36,649 bases of DNA from Opitutia bacterium (GTDB taxonomy: Bacteria; Verrucomicrobiota; Verrucomicrobiia; Opitutales; Seribacteraceae): positions 111,958 through 148,606 of the forward strand of contig PAZC01000020.1 of the NCBI GenBank assembly GCA_002716045.1, given 5' to 3'. Shown piece by piece: positions 8,952 through 16,945 of this stretch. The position numbers and the translations under genes were made by a program. The notes beneath the pieces are model-generated. The model saw nothing but the letters and a program-made list of their open reading frames with translations, was not told the DNA's origin and did no database searches. Position 1 is the stretch's first letter; every line of letters begins with the position of its first letter.

Positions 8952-10009
8952 AAATAGGTGAAATGTGGGAAAGGTTTCAGTTCTCCGAACCGGAATGGCT
9001 TTGGTTGCTAGTCCTCGTTCCACTAGTTGCCGTTCTTCGGACAAGAATAAAAAAGGGCAAGGCCTCAATCCTTTTCTCTTCGTTGGAGAACGTCAAGTTA
9101 GCCACCCCTTCAAAGCTTTGGGCAAATCGATTGATCCTCTCGACCTTGCGACTAGTTGCCTTTGTTGCCCTAGTGCTTGCCCTTGCCCGACCACAATTCG
9201 ACGAGAGTACCTTCTCCGTACAAGAAAGCGGGGTGGACATTGTCCTCGCAGTGGATCTCTCCGCCTCAATGCTTGCCTTGGACATGAGCGAACCCAACGG
9301 CGAAACCGTAACTCGTCTCGACGTTGTCAAAAGTGTGATCAAGGATTTTGTGGCCAAACGAAGGAACGACAGAATCGGATTGGTCGGATTTTCGGTGAAT
9401 CCATATCTTCTCAGCCCCCTGACTATGGACAAGGAGCATTTGCAGCGGAACGTGAAACGGTTGAAAATAGGCCTAGCTCCTCCAACAGGAACCAATATAG
9501 GCGGCGCTCTTGCCGAAGGCATAAATCGCGTACGCCAATTAGATGCGGAAACCCGCATAGTTATACTTCTTACAGATGGCAAGGATGAGCCCGCCCCACG
9601 ACACAGTCCACTTGTTTTTGCAAAGGGAGCCAAAGAAGATGGAATAAAAGTTTATACCATCGCTGTTGGCCGCTCGACTAGGACTCGTACCTATGTGTTT
9701 GATCAGAGCAACCGCGACTTACTTCGTAATCATGACAAATCACCCGTGATTCAAGTCCATGACTATCCAGTGGACAAGGAAGTCCTCAGCAAGATAGCCG
9801 TTACAACGGAGGCAAAATTTTTCGAAGCGGGAGATGAGGCCACTTTACGCGAAATCTATAACGAAATCGATCAACTGGAGAAAACAGAGATCGAATTTGA
9901 CGTAAACGCACTTTACGAAGAATTGTTTCATTGGCCCCTAATCGCAGGCTTGGGAATATTTCTTGTGGAAATCGTATTATCTCGAACCCTACTTTTGAGA
10001 ATCCCATGA
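8948..10009 (+). CDS. batA: VWA domain membrane protein BatA
   Basis: A 353-residue membrane-anchored VWA protein with the Bat architecture: two N-terminal hydrophobic segments ('WLWLLVLVPLVAVL' and 'LILSTLRLVAFVALVLALA'), a VWA domain, and a C-terminal transmembrane helix near 'WPLIAGLGIFLVEIVLS'. The metal-dependent adhesion site is complete: D103-L-S105-A-S107, T182 ('PTGTN') and D210 ('LLTDGKDE'), so divalent-metal-dependent ligand binding is expected. It starts at ATG 8948, overlapping the previous stop by 4 bp, and its own stop overlaps the next start by 4 bp. Bat proteins were named for aerotolerance in Bacteroides and contribute to envelope stress resistance in several phyla. The ligand is probably another operon product, most likely the following BatB-like protein. 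Confidence 0.9.
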   Translation: MKIGEMWERFQFSEPEWLWLLVLVPLVAVLRTRIKKGKASILFSSLENVKLATPSKLWANRLILSTLRLVAFVALVLALARPQFDESTFSVQESGVDIVLAVDLSASMLALDMSEPNGETVTRLDVVKSVIKDFVAKRRNDRIGLVGFSVNPYLLSPLTMDKEHLQRNVKRLKIGLAPPTGTNIGGALAEGINRVRQLDAETRIVILLTDGKDEPAPRHSPLVFAKGAKEDGIKVYTIAVGRSTRTRTYVFDQSNRDLLRNHDKSPVIQVHDYPVDKEVLSKIAVTTEAKFFEAGDEATLREIYNEIDQLEKTEIEFDVNALYEELFHWPLIAGLGIFLVEIVLSRTLLLRIP

Positions 10010-12423
10010 CATTCGCGGAACCTGCATGGCTTTATGTCGGATTGGTCGCGACTGTAGTGACCGGAGCCTTCTTGTGGTGGACTGAAAGAAGAAAGTTGCG
10101 GCGTTTGGAGGGTTTTGCGGCCAGCAAACTGCTACCTAGCTTAACGAGCAATTACTCCGGAAAAAAAACCTTCCTTCGATGCATGCTGCTTACCTTGATC
10201 GTCTTGATGCTATTCGTGACCATCGCTCGACCTCAATGGGGATCGCGCCAGAGAGAAACGGCACCTACTGGCATAGACGTACTGGTCGCTCTTGACGTCT
10301 CTCGAAGCATGTTGGCTCGCGACATACGCCCTAATCGAATCGAAAGGGTCAAGCTAGGACTGTCCAACTTGTTAGACAAGGTGAAGGGTGATCGGATCGG
10401 CCTCATCGCGTTTGCCGGAAGCTCTTTTCTTCAATGCCCTCTAACCTTGGATCACTCGTCCGTGAGGAGAACCTTGAGAGAAATGCAGGTCGGAGTGATC
10501 AAGAGACAGGGCACCGACTTTGCGTTACCTATTGAGGAAGCCATGGATTCCTTTTCGAAAGATGATCGTGATCGCTTCCTTATCATTATATCGGACGGCG
10601 AGGACCTCGAACGGAGAGGACTAAAGAAAGCCAAGATCGCAGCCAAGGAAGGGGTTCGAATATATACCATCGGCATAGGCAATAAGGAGGGTGCTCGCAT
10701 TCCATTGAATGACTTCGACAAACCTGCCCGCGATTTTCTCAAAGATATAAACGGGAAACCAGTAATGACGAAAATGGACGAGGCTAACCTTGTCTCCATC
10801 GCAAATGCAACTGGAGGGAAATATTATTCTTTGGGCCCCGCGGGTGAAGGATTGGTTAAGGTAGTTGAGGAACTACAAGCAATTGGCCAACAAAAGAGAC
10901 ACACCCTGTTGACTGAGGAATTGCCAATAGAGCGTTTTACAGTATTTCTATTCATAGCCATTGTTTTGCTTCTTGGGGAATTCTTTTTGGGGAATAGGCG
11001 GAATTTACACAAATTAGGAAGTAGCGCGGCACTCATTTTGGCATTCATCTTCTCCGGATGTCTAAGAAATGAAAACATCAAGCAGGCAGAGGAAGCACAC
11101 GAGAAGAAAGAATATGCCCAAGCCGCCGCTTTTTATGAAACTGAACTAAATGCCACTCTCGCCGCAAAAAACAAAGTAGATCCACGACTCTACCTCAACA
11201 CTGGGCTAGCCCATCTAGAGGCATCCAACTTAAGGACATCCAAAGCCTTTCTGGAAAAGGCTTTGGACGAATCACTGGATCAGCCCGAACTGCAATCAAC
11301 CATCCTCAACGCATTGGGTAACCTACACTATGCAAATGCCAATCTGGCATTAGATACCCAAGATGTAATTACCGCTAGACAGGCTTGGAAAAAGGCCTTG
11401 GAAAACTATGATTCCGCCATTGCCTTGGACGGTAATCCCAAAGCCAGGGAAAACCGCGAAAACCTGCGTGTGCAACTGGAGGAGCGAATAGAGACCCTGA
11501 TTTCCAGAATCAGTGGAATTGTCTGGCGTGACATTGACGGCAACGGTCGACCACAAGCCAAGGAACCACGACTTTTGGCAAAGGTTTACTGGGATAAGAA
11601 TGAGGACGGAGAACACAACGCAAGCTCCGAACCTTTCGTTTCAACCGATGCCTCTGGACGTTATAGCATAGAATGGATTTCCGGTTCTTACCCAGTTTCC
11701 TTCAAGTTAGGCTCAGTGTTATCCGATCAAAACGCAAGTAATGAACATACTTTGATCCCAATCCTGCCACCTCCAGCACCGCCCCTAAGACCAGACCATG
11801 TAATGACGCAAGAGATCAGGCTGACTAAAGCCAGCAATCGCCAAGTCCCACTCCCCTATCGAGCCGCTCCGGTTCTAAAGGGATTCATTTGGAACGACAC
11901 CGACCAAGACGGCAAACGCGACTCAAATGAAACAGGATACACTAAAGCAACCCTTTTCCTCGACCTAGATGGCAACTTGAATCTCGACGAAAACGAAACC
12001 AGTTTCAAGCCTTCCGAAAACGGCGATTTCGCACAGGCCGTTCCTCCTGGGAAACATGTCTTGGGAATAAGCATTGAAAGCGAAAGCTCGGCCATTACAT
12101 TTCCCAAGGAAAAGGTCAAAGCCCACCTTACTTTTGTCGATTTCGAAACTACCGCCGAACATCTAAACTTCGGCATCCACGACCCCAACCAACAGAACAA
12201 ATCGGAACAGGATCCAGATCCTGTAAAGAGCGACGGCAATCCACAGCAAAACGAACAGGACAACAAAGACCAGGAAAGCACTGCGCAAAATCAACAGCAC
12301 AACATTCCGCGGGACGTGAACGCACTGTACAAGCGTTTACTTCAGGAAGCGGATGCTAACGCAGAGCCCTTGGATCCAGAGGGTAAAATCAGTGAAAGCT
12401 CCCTCAAGGGCAGGGATTATTGA
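10006..12423 (+). CDS. BatB-BatC fusion with two C-terminal SdrD B-like domains
   Basis: The 806-residue product is read from ATG 10006, which overlaps the batA stop; the longer frame upstream lies inside batA. Residues about 8-70 hold two transmembrane segments. A VWA domain follows at about 86-285, with MIDAS D97-V-S99-R-S101. A third helix ('FTVFLFIAIVLLLGEFFLG') corresponds to the end of BatB. It is followed at once by 'AALILAFIFSGC', which looks like a lipoprotein signal, and a TPR region (about 360-500) as in BatC. Two Asp/Asn-rich repeats resemble SdrD B-type beta domains: 'IVWRDIDGNGRPQAKEP' (about 502-575) and 'FIWNDTDQDGKRDSNETG' (about 624-725). The tail is Gln/Asp-rich. BatB and BatC are separate or fused in other phyla; the SdrD-like extension is the unusual part. 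The DxDxDG-like loops suggest calcium binding. Confidence 0.88.
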   Translation: MTFAEPAWLYVGLVATVVTGAFLWWTERRKLRRLEGFAASKLLPSLTSNYSGKKTFLRCMLLTLIVLMLFVTIARPQWGSRQRETAPTGIDVLVALDVSRSMLARDIRPNRIERVKLGLSNLLDKVKGDRIGLIAFAGSSFLQCPLTLDHSSVRRTLREMQVGVIKRQGTDFALPIEEAMDSFSKDDRDRFLIIISDGEDLERRGLKKAKIAAKEGVRIYTIGIGNKEGARIPLNDFDKPARDFLKDINGKPVMTKMDEANLVSIANATGGKYYSLGPAGEGLVKVVEELQAIGQQKRHTLLTEELPIERFTVFLFIAIVLLLGEFFLGNRRNLHKLGSSAALILAFIFSGCLRNENIKQAEEAHEKKEYAQAAAFYETELNATLAAKNKVDPRLYLNTGLAHLEASNLRTSKAFLEKALDESLDQPELQSTILNALGNLHYANANLALDTQDVITARQAWKKALENYDSAIALDGNPKARENRENLRVQLEERIETLISRISGIVWRDIDGNGRPQAKEPRLLAKVYWDKNEDGEHNASSEPFVSTDASGRYSIEWISGSYPVSFKLGSVLSDQNASNEHTLIPILPPPAPPLRPDHVMTQEIRLTKASNRQVPLPYRAAPVLKGFIWNDTDQDGKRDSNETGYTKATLFLDLDGNLNLDENETSFKPSENGDFAQAVPPGKHVLGISIESESSAITFPKEKVKAHLTFVDFETTAEHLNFGIHDPNQQNKSEQDPDPVKSDGNPQQNEQDNKDQESTAQNQQHNIPRDVNALYKRLLQEADANAEPLDPEGKISESSLKGRDY

Positions 12424-12429
12424 AGATCG

Positions 12430-14235
12430 ATGATAGCACACCCGAAAATCCTGTTACTATTCTGCGGAACGCTGGTCACGATAGCATCCACCTTTGGGCA
12501 ACAACCCATTCGCATTGATGCCAGTTTTGAGCCTTCCGCCATCACATTGAGCCGTAATTCCACCTACAAAGTGGTGATTCATGGCTCACAGCAATCTCCG
12601 GAAGGAAAATTGCCTCAGGTCAATGGCCTTGGCCTCTCGCAATCTCCCCGGATATTTCGCTCCGCCAGTTTCATCAACGGCGTACCTTCGGTGAAACTCG
12701 AAATTTCGTTTACAGTGAAACCCAGTAGAGTTGGTGCATTCACTTTGCCCTCTTGGTCCTTAAATATTGGAGGGAAGGCATATGAGGTGCCTGCGACGAA
12801 TCTTCGTGTGCTACCGCCAAGTGAAGAGGATATCCTGCGCGAGGAAGCACGCAAAAAACAAGAAGCTGACTTTCGCCAAGCCCTTTTCCTGGAGTTGGTA
12901 CTGCCCAGAGAAAACCTCTTCGTGGGTCATACCATACTAGGCAGCATTGATCTTTATATCTTGGATCGACTTCCGGTCACTCGCTTGGAAAAGCTTCCGC
13001 AGAAAATGAGCGATGCCTTTTCTCAAAGCGAAATGAAGCAACCCGTTGAAAAGCGGAATGTACCAAGAAACGGCAAAACATACATAGTCTATTCATGGCC
13101 CCTGGCTCTTACCGCGGTGATGGAAGGAAACCACGAATTGCAGTACAAGATGGGGGTGAGAGTTCGTGTAAGAAGACAAAACAATTCTCCCTTAAGAGAC
13201 GCCTTCCTAAACGATCCATTCTTCGGCTTTGGTCACGAAGAGGCAATTACTGTAGTATCCGAGAAAAGACCTTTGAAAGTTCGCCAATTACCGATGGATG
13301 GAAGGCCCATTTCATTTCGAGGCGCCATCGGATCATTTAGCACGAACACTCGAACAGATATCTCCAGAGCAGCCGTGGGCGACCCAGTGAGAGTCACCTT
13401 CGCAGTCAAAGGCAAAGGCAATTTCGGGGTCATGCCAGCACCTGAAATGCCAATGACTCAGAACCTTAAAATTGGTCCACCCGCATTTTCATTCGAAGGC
13501 GATAAGAATCTAAAGTACGAAGGAATGCAAAAATTCGAATACGTTGTGACACCATTGCGAGCCGGACGTCAGGAAATCCCCGCAGTACCCTTTTCTTTCT
13601 TCGATCCGAACGACAAGCAATACGTAATCGCTGAAACCAAACCTATCACCCTAAGAATAGACCCCGGCGAAACATGGGAAAACCCCAATCCAGTCAATAG
13701 TGCCTTGACCGAAAACCGCACAGAAGAACCTGAGAGCAAATTGTTTCAAACTGAAAGTGATCCGGGTGAGTGGCATGATTCGTTAACGCCAGTCGCCATC
13801 ACTCGATCCTCGGCCTTTTGGTATAGCCAATTTGTTCCGTTACTAGGAGTGTTCGCATTGCTGGGATGGCAATTTCGACAAGGCCGACCAACGGAAGAAA
13901 GCCACGGTAAGAAGATGGGAAGGTTACGGCAAGAGATGAAAGCAACCATTCGAACGAATGACGTAACAGGATTCCTGAAAGCCGGCCGGGGAATCATTCG
14001 GGAACAAGTGGGTGCCCTCGTAAATCATGATCATCCAGAAGCCCTCGCTGCAGATGAGGTTTTATCCATACTTCACAAGAAAGAAGTTTCTTCCGAAACG
14101 ATATCCAAGGCCAAGGAATTGCTCGAGGCTGCCGATGCTCGTGAATTTGCCGCCGAAGACGATAGCGACATCCAGCTGAAGGAATGGTTTGCTCAAGTAA
14201 AGACCCTCCTAAAACGCATCCGCTCGGAATCATGA
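12430..14235 (+). CDS. batD: BatD-like protein (oxygen-tolerance family)
   Basis: A 601-residue BatD-type protein. The signal peptide ('ILLLFCGTLVTIASTFG') is followed by a Gln-rich mature start ('QQPIRIDASF') and a long run of periplasmic beta-sandwich domains. 'ALFLELVLPRENLFVGHTI' and 'AIGSFSTNTRTDISRAAVGD' are landmarks of the two repeated domains. A transmembrane helix at about 467-484 ('FVPLLGVFALLGWQF') leads to a cytosolic helical tail similar in character to DUF4381 C-termini. It starts six bases after the batB/C fusion stop and overlaps batE by 4 bp (14232-14235). It probably forms the large periplasmic arm of the Bat complex; no catalytic residues are evident. Confidence 0.88.
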   Translation: MIAHPKILLLFCGTLVTIASTFGQQPIRIDASFEPSAITLSRNSTYKVVIHGSQQSPEGKLPQVNGLGLSQSPRIFRSASFINGVPSVKLEISFTVKPSRVGAFTLPSWSLNIGGKAYEVPATNLRVLPPSEEDILREEARKKQEADFRQALFLELVLPRENLFVGHTILGSIDLYILDRLPVTRLEKLPQKMSDAFSQSEMKQPVEKRNVPRNGKTYIVYSWPLALTAVMEGNHELQYKMGVRVRVRRQNNSPLRDAFLNDPFFGFGHEEAITVVSEKRPLKVRQLPMDGRPISFRGAIGSFSTNTRTDISRAAVGDPVRVTFAVKGKGNFGVMPAPEMPMTQNLKIGPPAFSFEGDKNLKYEGMQKFEYVVTPLRAGRQEIPAVPFSFFDPNDKQYVIAETKPITLRIDPGETWENPNPVNSALTENRTEEPESKLFQTESDPGEWHDSLTPVAITRSSAFWYSQFVPLLGVFALLGWQFRQGRPTEESHGKKMGRLRQEMKATIRTNDVTGFLKAGRGIIREQVGALVNHDHPEALAADEVLSILHKKEVSSETISKAKELLEAADAREFAAEDDSDIQLKEWFAQVKTLLKRIRSES

Positions 14236-15062
14236 GGCATTTGCTTACCCTTATTCTGTTCATGACAGGCCCCCTCACCTGCCTCCTGGAAGGCAAGAGG
14301 AACGAAGACCTTGTGTACACGGCCGTAATGGCTTTTGGAGAAGGCGTGAAAGCGGAAGCCGCCGGAGATTTCAATAAGGCGATCGCATCCTACCGGAAAG
14401 CTGCCGCCCAAGTTCACTCAGCCAACCTCCACGGCAATCTCGCCAATCTTTATTTCAAGGTCGGCGATTACGGCAAAGCCATTCTTCACTACCGGAAAGC
14501 TCTCTTGCTCTCGCCAAATAATCGTGAATTGAAAGCCAATTTGGCAAGGGTAAGAGAAATCGCCAAGATTCAAATCCCAGCTCGTTCGGCAGCCACCGAT
14601 TACTTTGCCCCAAGTACCATCAGCATATGGTGCTGGAGCACAACATCGCTTTTTTGGATAGGACTCTTCGTAGGCCTCATTCTAATGAAGCGCCTGGTTT
14701 CCTCTCTAATTAAATTTTTAGTTGCAGTGACTTGGCTTTCCCTCGTCGCCTTTGGTAGTTATGCCACCTGGCGAGCTGACCAAAATGTCATGATGCTTTT
14801 TCGTGAAGCAGTTGCTGTGTCTCTGCCAGGAGCCAGTGGAGATGAAGCAAGCAAGGTAGCGTTGCGCCGCTATGCAGGGGATTCCAACGAAGCCAATGCT
14901 CAATTGATATCAGGAGAAATTGTTCACATAGACCTCGATCAAGAATCTAAATTGAAACAGCACCGCACCGCCGACAATAGTATTTGGTATCTCGCTCGCT
15001 CCGGTACGGGAGGAAAGAAAGGTTGGGCCACCAGCAAGGAATTGCTCAGAGTCTTGGACTGA
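14232..15062 (+). CDS. batE: BatE-like protein: TPR, two transmembrane helices and SH3-like domain
   Basis: A 276-residue protein starting at the ATG that overlaps the batD stop; an open frame from 14184 is inside batD. The signal sequence is 'MRHLLTLILFMTGPLTCLL'. TPR units follow at about 30-105 ('KAEAAGDFNKAIASYRKAAA', 'NLYFKVGDYGKAILHYRKAL'). Two membrane helices come next ('SLFWIGLFVGLILM' and 'FLVAVTWLSLVAFGSYATW'). The C-terminal 75 residues end in 'GTGGKKGWATSKELLRVLD', the signature end of a bacterial SH3 domain. This TPR-TM-SH3 order is that of BatE. It is the last recognised Bat gene. The M32 peptidase start codon follows after 14 bp on the same strand. Confidence 0.87.
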   Translation: MRHLLTLILFMTGPLTCLLEGKRNEDLVYTAVMAFGEGVKAEAAGDFNKAIASYRKAAAQVHSANLHGNLANLYFKVGDYGKAILHYRKALLLSPNNRELKANLARVREIAKIQIPARSAATDYFAPSTISIWCWSTTSLFWIGLFVGLILMKRLVSSLIKFLVAVTWLSLVAFGSYATWRADQNVMMLFREAVAVSLPGASGDEASKVALRRYAGDSNEANAQLISGEIVHIDLDQESKLKQHRTADNSIWYLARSGTGGKKGWATSKELLRVLD

Positions 15063-15076
15063 AGAAGAAACTTGAT

Positions 15077-16579
15077 ATGCAACACTTGAAAGAAAGCTTG
15101 ATCAACGAACTCAGGCGGATGGACCTCCTGTCTCAAGTCTCGTCAGTTCTAGGATGGGACGAACAAGTCAATCTGCCCGTGAGCAATGCCAGTGTGAGGC
15201 AACGGGCCGAACAATGTGCTGCAATCGCCGAAATTCGACACCGTGAGTTCACTCGAACTGAATTTCGCGAGAAAATCGAAGAAATCGAAGAAAATTTAAA
15301 TCTGGAGGATGGAGAACTTGCCGTTATTCTTCGCGAGGTTCGTCGCGATCTCGATCGAGCAACCAAACTCCCAAGCGAGTTCGTGTCACGCAAGGCCAAC
15401 CATCAAAGCGCCTCATATCACCTATGGGTGAAAGCTCGCAAACAAAACGACTTCAATTCCTACGCCCCTACCTTGGAAGCGACTTTGAATATCGCAAGGG
15501 AGGAAGCAAGTTTAGTGGGTTTCGAGGCTAACCCCTACGACTATCATTTGGACAAACATGATCCAGGGATCGACGCAAAATCAGTATCCGAGATTTTTGA
15601 CAAGCTAAGCAAAAGCCTCGTTCCTTTGTCAGAGCGCATTCTAGCCCTAACTGAAAAAAAAGAGATTCCTGAGCTTCTCGGTTTTCCAGAAAGCAAACAA
15701 GAAACTTTCCTGAGGGAAGTTGTTGCAAATCTTGGATTTGATTTCTCGAGAGGTCGCCTTGACATTGCGGTTCATCCCTTTTGTTCCGGCAATGGGACCG
15801 ACACGAGGATGACAACCCGTTACGACCCTGACAATCCACTCGACTCCCTTTTCTCCTCAATCCACGAAACCGGGCATGGTCTCTATGAACAAGGTCTCCC
15901 TGCCAAATGGCTGGGAACTCCGCTCGGAGAAGCCGCAGGCATGGCGGTACATGAATCGCAAAGTCGCATCTGGGAGAACCAAGTTGGTCGTTCTCGCGCC
16001 TTTTGGAACCATTGGGAATCTCGGTTCCGCGAGTTCTTTCCTGAACAACTGAAGGAAATTTCTTCGGAAGCGCTCTATTTGGCGATAAACAAAGTCTCAA
16101 GAAACCCAATTCGCGTGGATGCGGATGAGGTGACTTACAACTTGCATGTCATTCTTCGATTCGAATTGGAACAAGCGCTCTTTGAGAATGCCCTGAAGAT
16201 CTCGGATCTACCCGCAGCATGGAACGAAAAAGCTAAAACATTGCTAGGACTGGTTCCGGCGAACGACACTGAAGGTGTTTTGCAGGACGTGCACTGGTCA
16301 GGGGGCGCTTTCGGTTACTTCCCGAGCTATTGTCTCGGTAATCTCCTAGCGGCCCAACTCTGGGAAACCGTCAAGTCAGATTTGCCAGATCTCGACTCCC
16401 TGATCGAAAAGGGAGAACACAAACCTTTCCTTTCTTGGCTAAACAGAAAGATCCACGTCCACGGCAGGAAAATGAATCTATTCGAGCTCACCGAGCATGC
16501 AACCGGTAAAAAACTCTCGTCCACTGCCCTACTCGAATATCTGGAGAGCCGATATCTAAGGCTTTACGAGGAGAGTTGA
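15077..16579 (+). CDS. Carboxypeptidase Taq (M32 family metallocarboxypeptidase)
   Basis: A 500-residue M32 zinc carboxypeptidase, which removes C-terminal residues from peptides in the cytoplasm. The zinc motif H263-E264-T-G-H267 lies in 'SSIHETGHGLYEQGLP', followed by the conserved 'GTPLGEAAGMAVHESQSR'. The conserved 'GNGTDTRMTTRY' precedes it, and 'VHWSGGAFGYFPSYCLGN' is the usual late family block. Length matches the family (about 500). The start at ATG 15077 is chosen because it gives the normal N-terminus; the open frame upstream overlaps batE. It sits only 14 bp after batE in the same direction, so it is probably the last gene of the Bat transcript. Its stop is one base from the end of the convergent dnaX extension. 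Confidence 0.93.
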   Translation: MQHLKESLINELRRMDLLSQVSSVLGWDEQVNLPVSNASVRQRAEQCAAIAEIRHREFTRTEFREKIEEIEENLNLEDGELAVILREVRRDLDRATKLPSEFVSRKANHQSASYHLWVKARKQNDFNSYAPTLEATLNIAREEASLVGFEANPYDYHLDKHDPGIDAKSVSEIFDKLSKSLVPLSERILALTEKKEIPELLGFPESKQETFLREVVANLGFDFSRGRLDIAVHPFCSGNGTDTRMTTRYDPDNPLDSLFSSIHETGHGLYEQGLPAKWLGTPLGEAAGMAVHESQSRIWENQVGRSRAFWNHWESRFREFFPEQLKEISSEALYLAINKVSRNPIRVDADEVTYNLHVILRFELEQALFENALKISDLPAAWNEKAKTLLGLVPANDTEGVLQDVHWSGGAFGYFPSYCLGNLLAAQLWETVKSDLPDLDSLIEKGEHKPFLSWLNRKIHVHGRKMNLFELTEHATGKKLSSTALLEYLESRYLRLYEES

Positions 16580-16580
16580 C

Positions 16581-16945
16581 TCAAATCAACTTATCTTCGT
16601 CGATCTTCTCCACTCCGAGGAAAGTCGCTTGGAAATCATCCTCAAGAATTTTTCGGGTGGAGCTGGCTAGTTGATCCACCTTTGATTGCAGCTCTTCATC
16701 TTTCGCCGCGGAGGATGGCTCCTTTTCAGGCGACAGTTCAGGCTCCTCCTCAAGTGCATCCTCCACAGAATCATCGTTCGATTCTTCGCTTGAGGGAAGA
16801 CTTGACTCATCGTCAGCCGAACTATTCTCAGGTTTTTCAACAGACAGCTCCTCCACTTCGTCCGGAGGGGAAGTCTCCTCGGCTAAATCGTTTTGAGATA
16901 TGTCCGCGGCAGGAGCTCCGTCAGGCTCAATTATTTTTTTTTTTT
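16581..16945 (-). CDS. dnaX: DnaX tau-like C-terminal extension in a shifted frame
   Basis: This open frame continues dnaX beyond the A12 run, but in another phase. It reads '[13 protein letters not shown]' immediately after the run. A long acidic Ser/Glu/Asp linker follows. It ends with a compact helical tail ('[20 protein letters not shown]') of the type that could bind the polymerase alpha subunit. It has no independent start that makes sense: the ATG at 16979 only gives an out-of-frame shadow of the gamma end. It would be translated only if one A is lost, or two are gained, in the A-run by RNA polymerase slippage, or by a +1 ribosomal shift. Its stop (16581-16583) fits tightly against the convergent peptidase stop, which supports it being real coding sequence. 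The alternative is a homopolymer sequencing error in one continuous tau gene. Confidence 0.75.
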
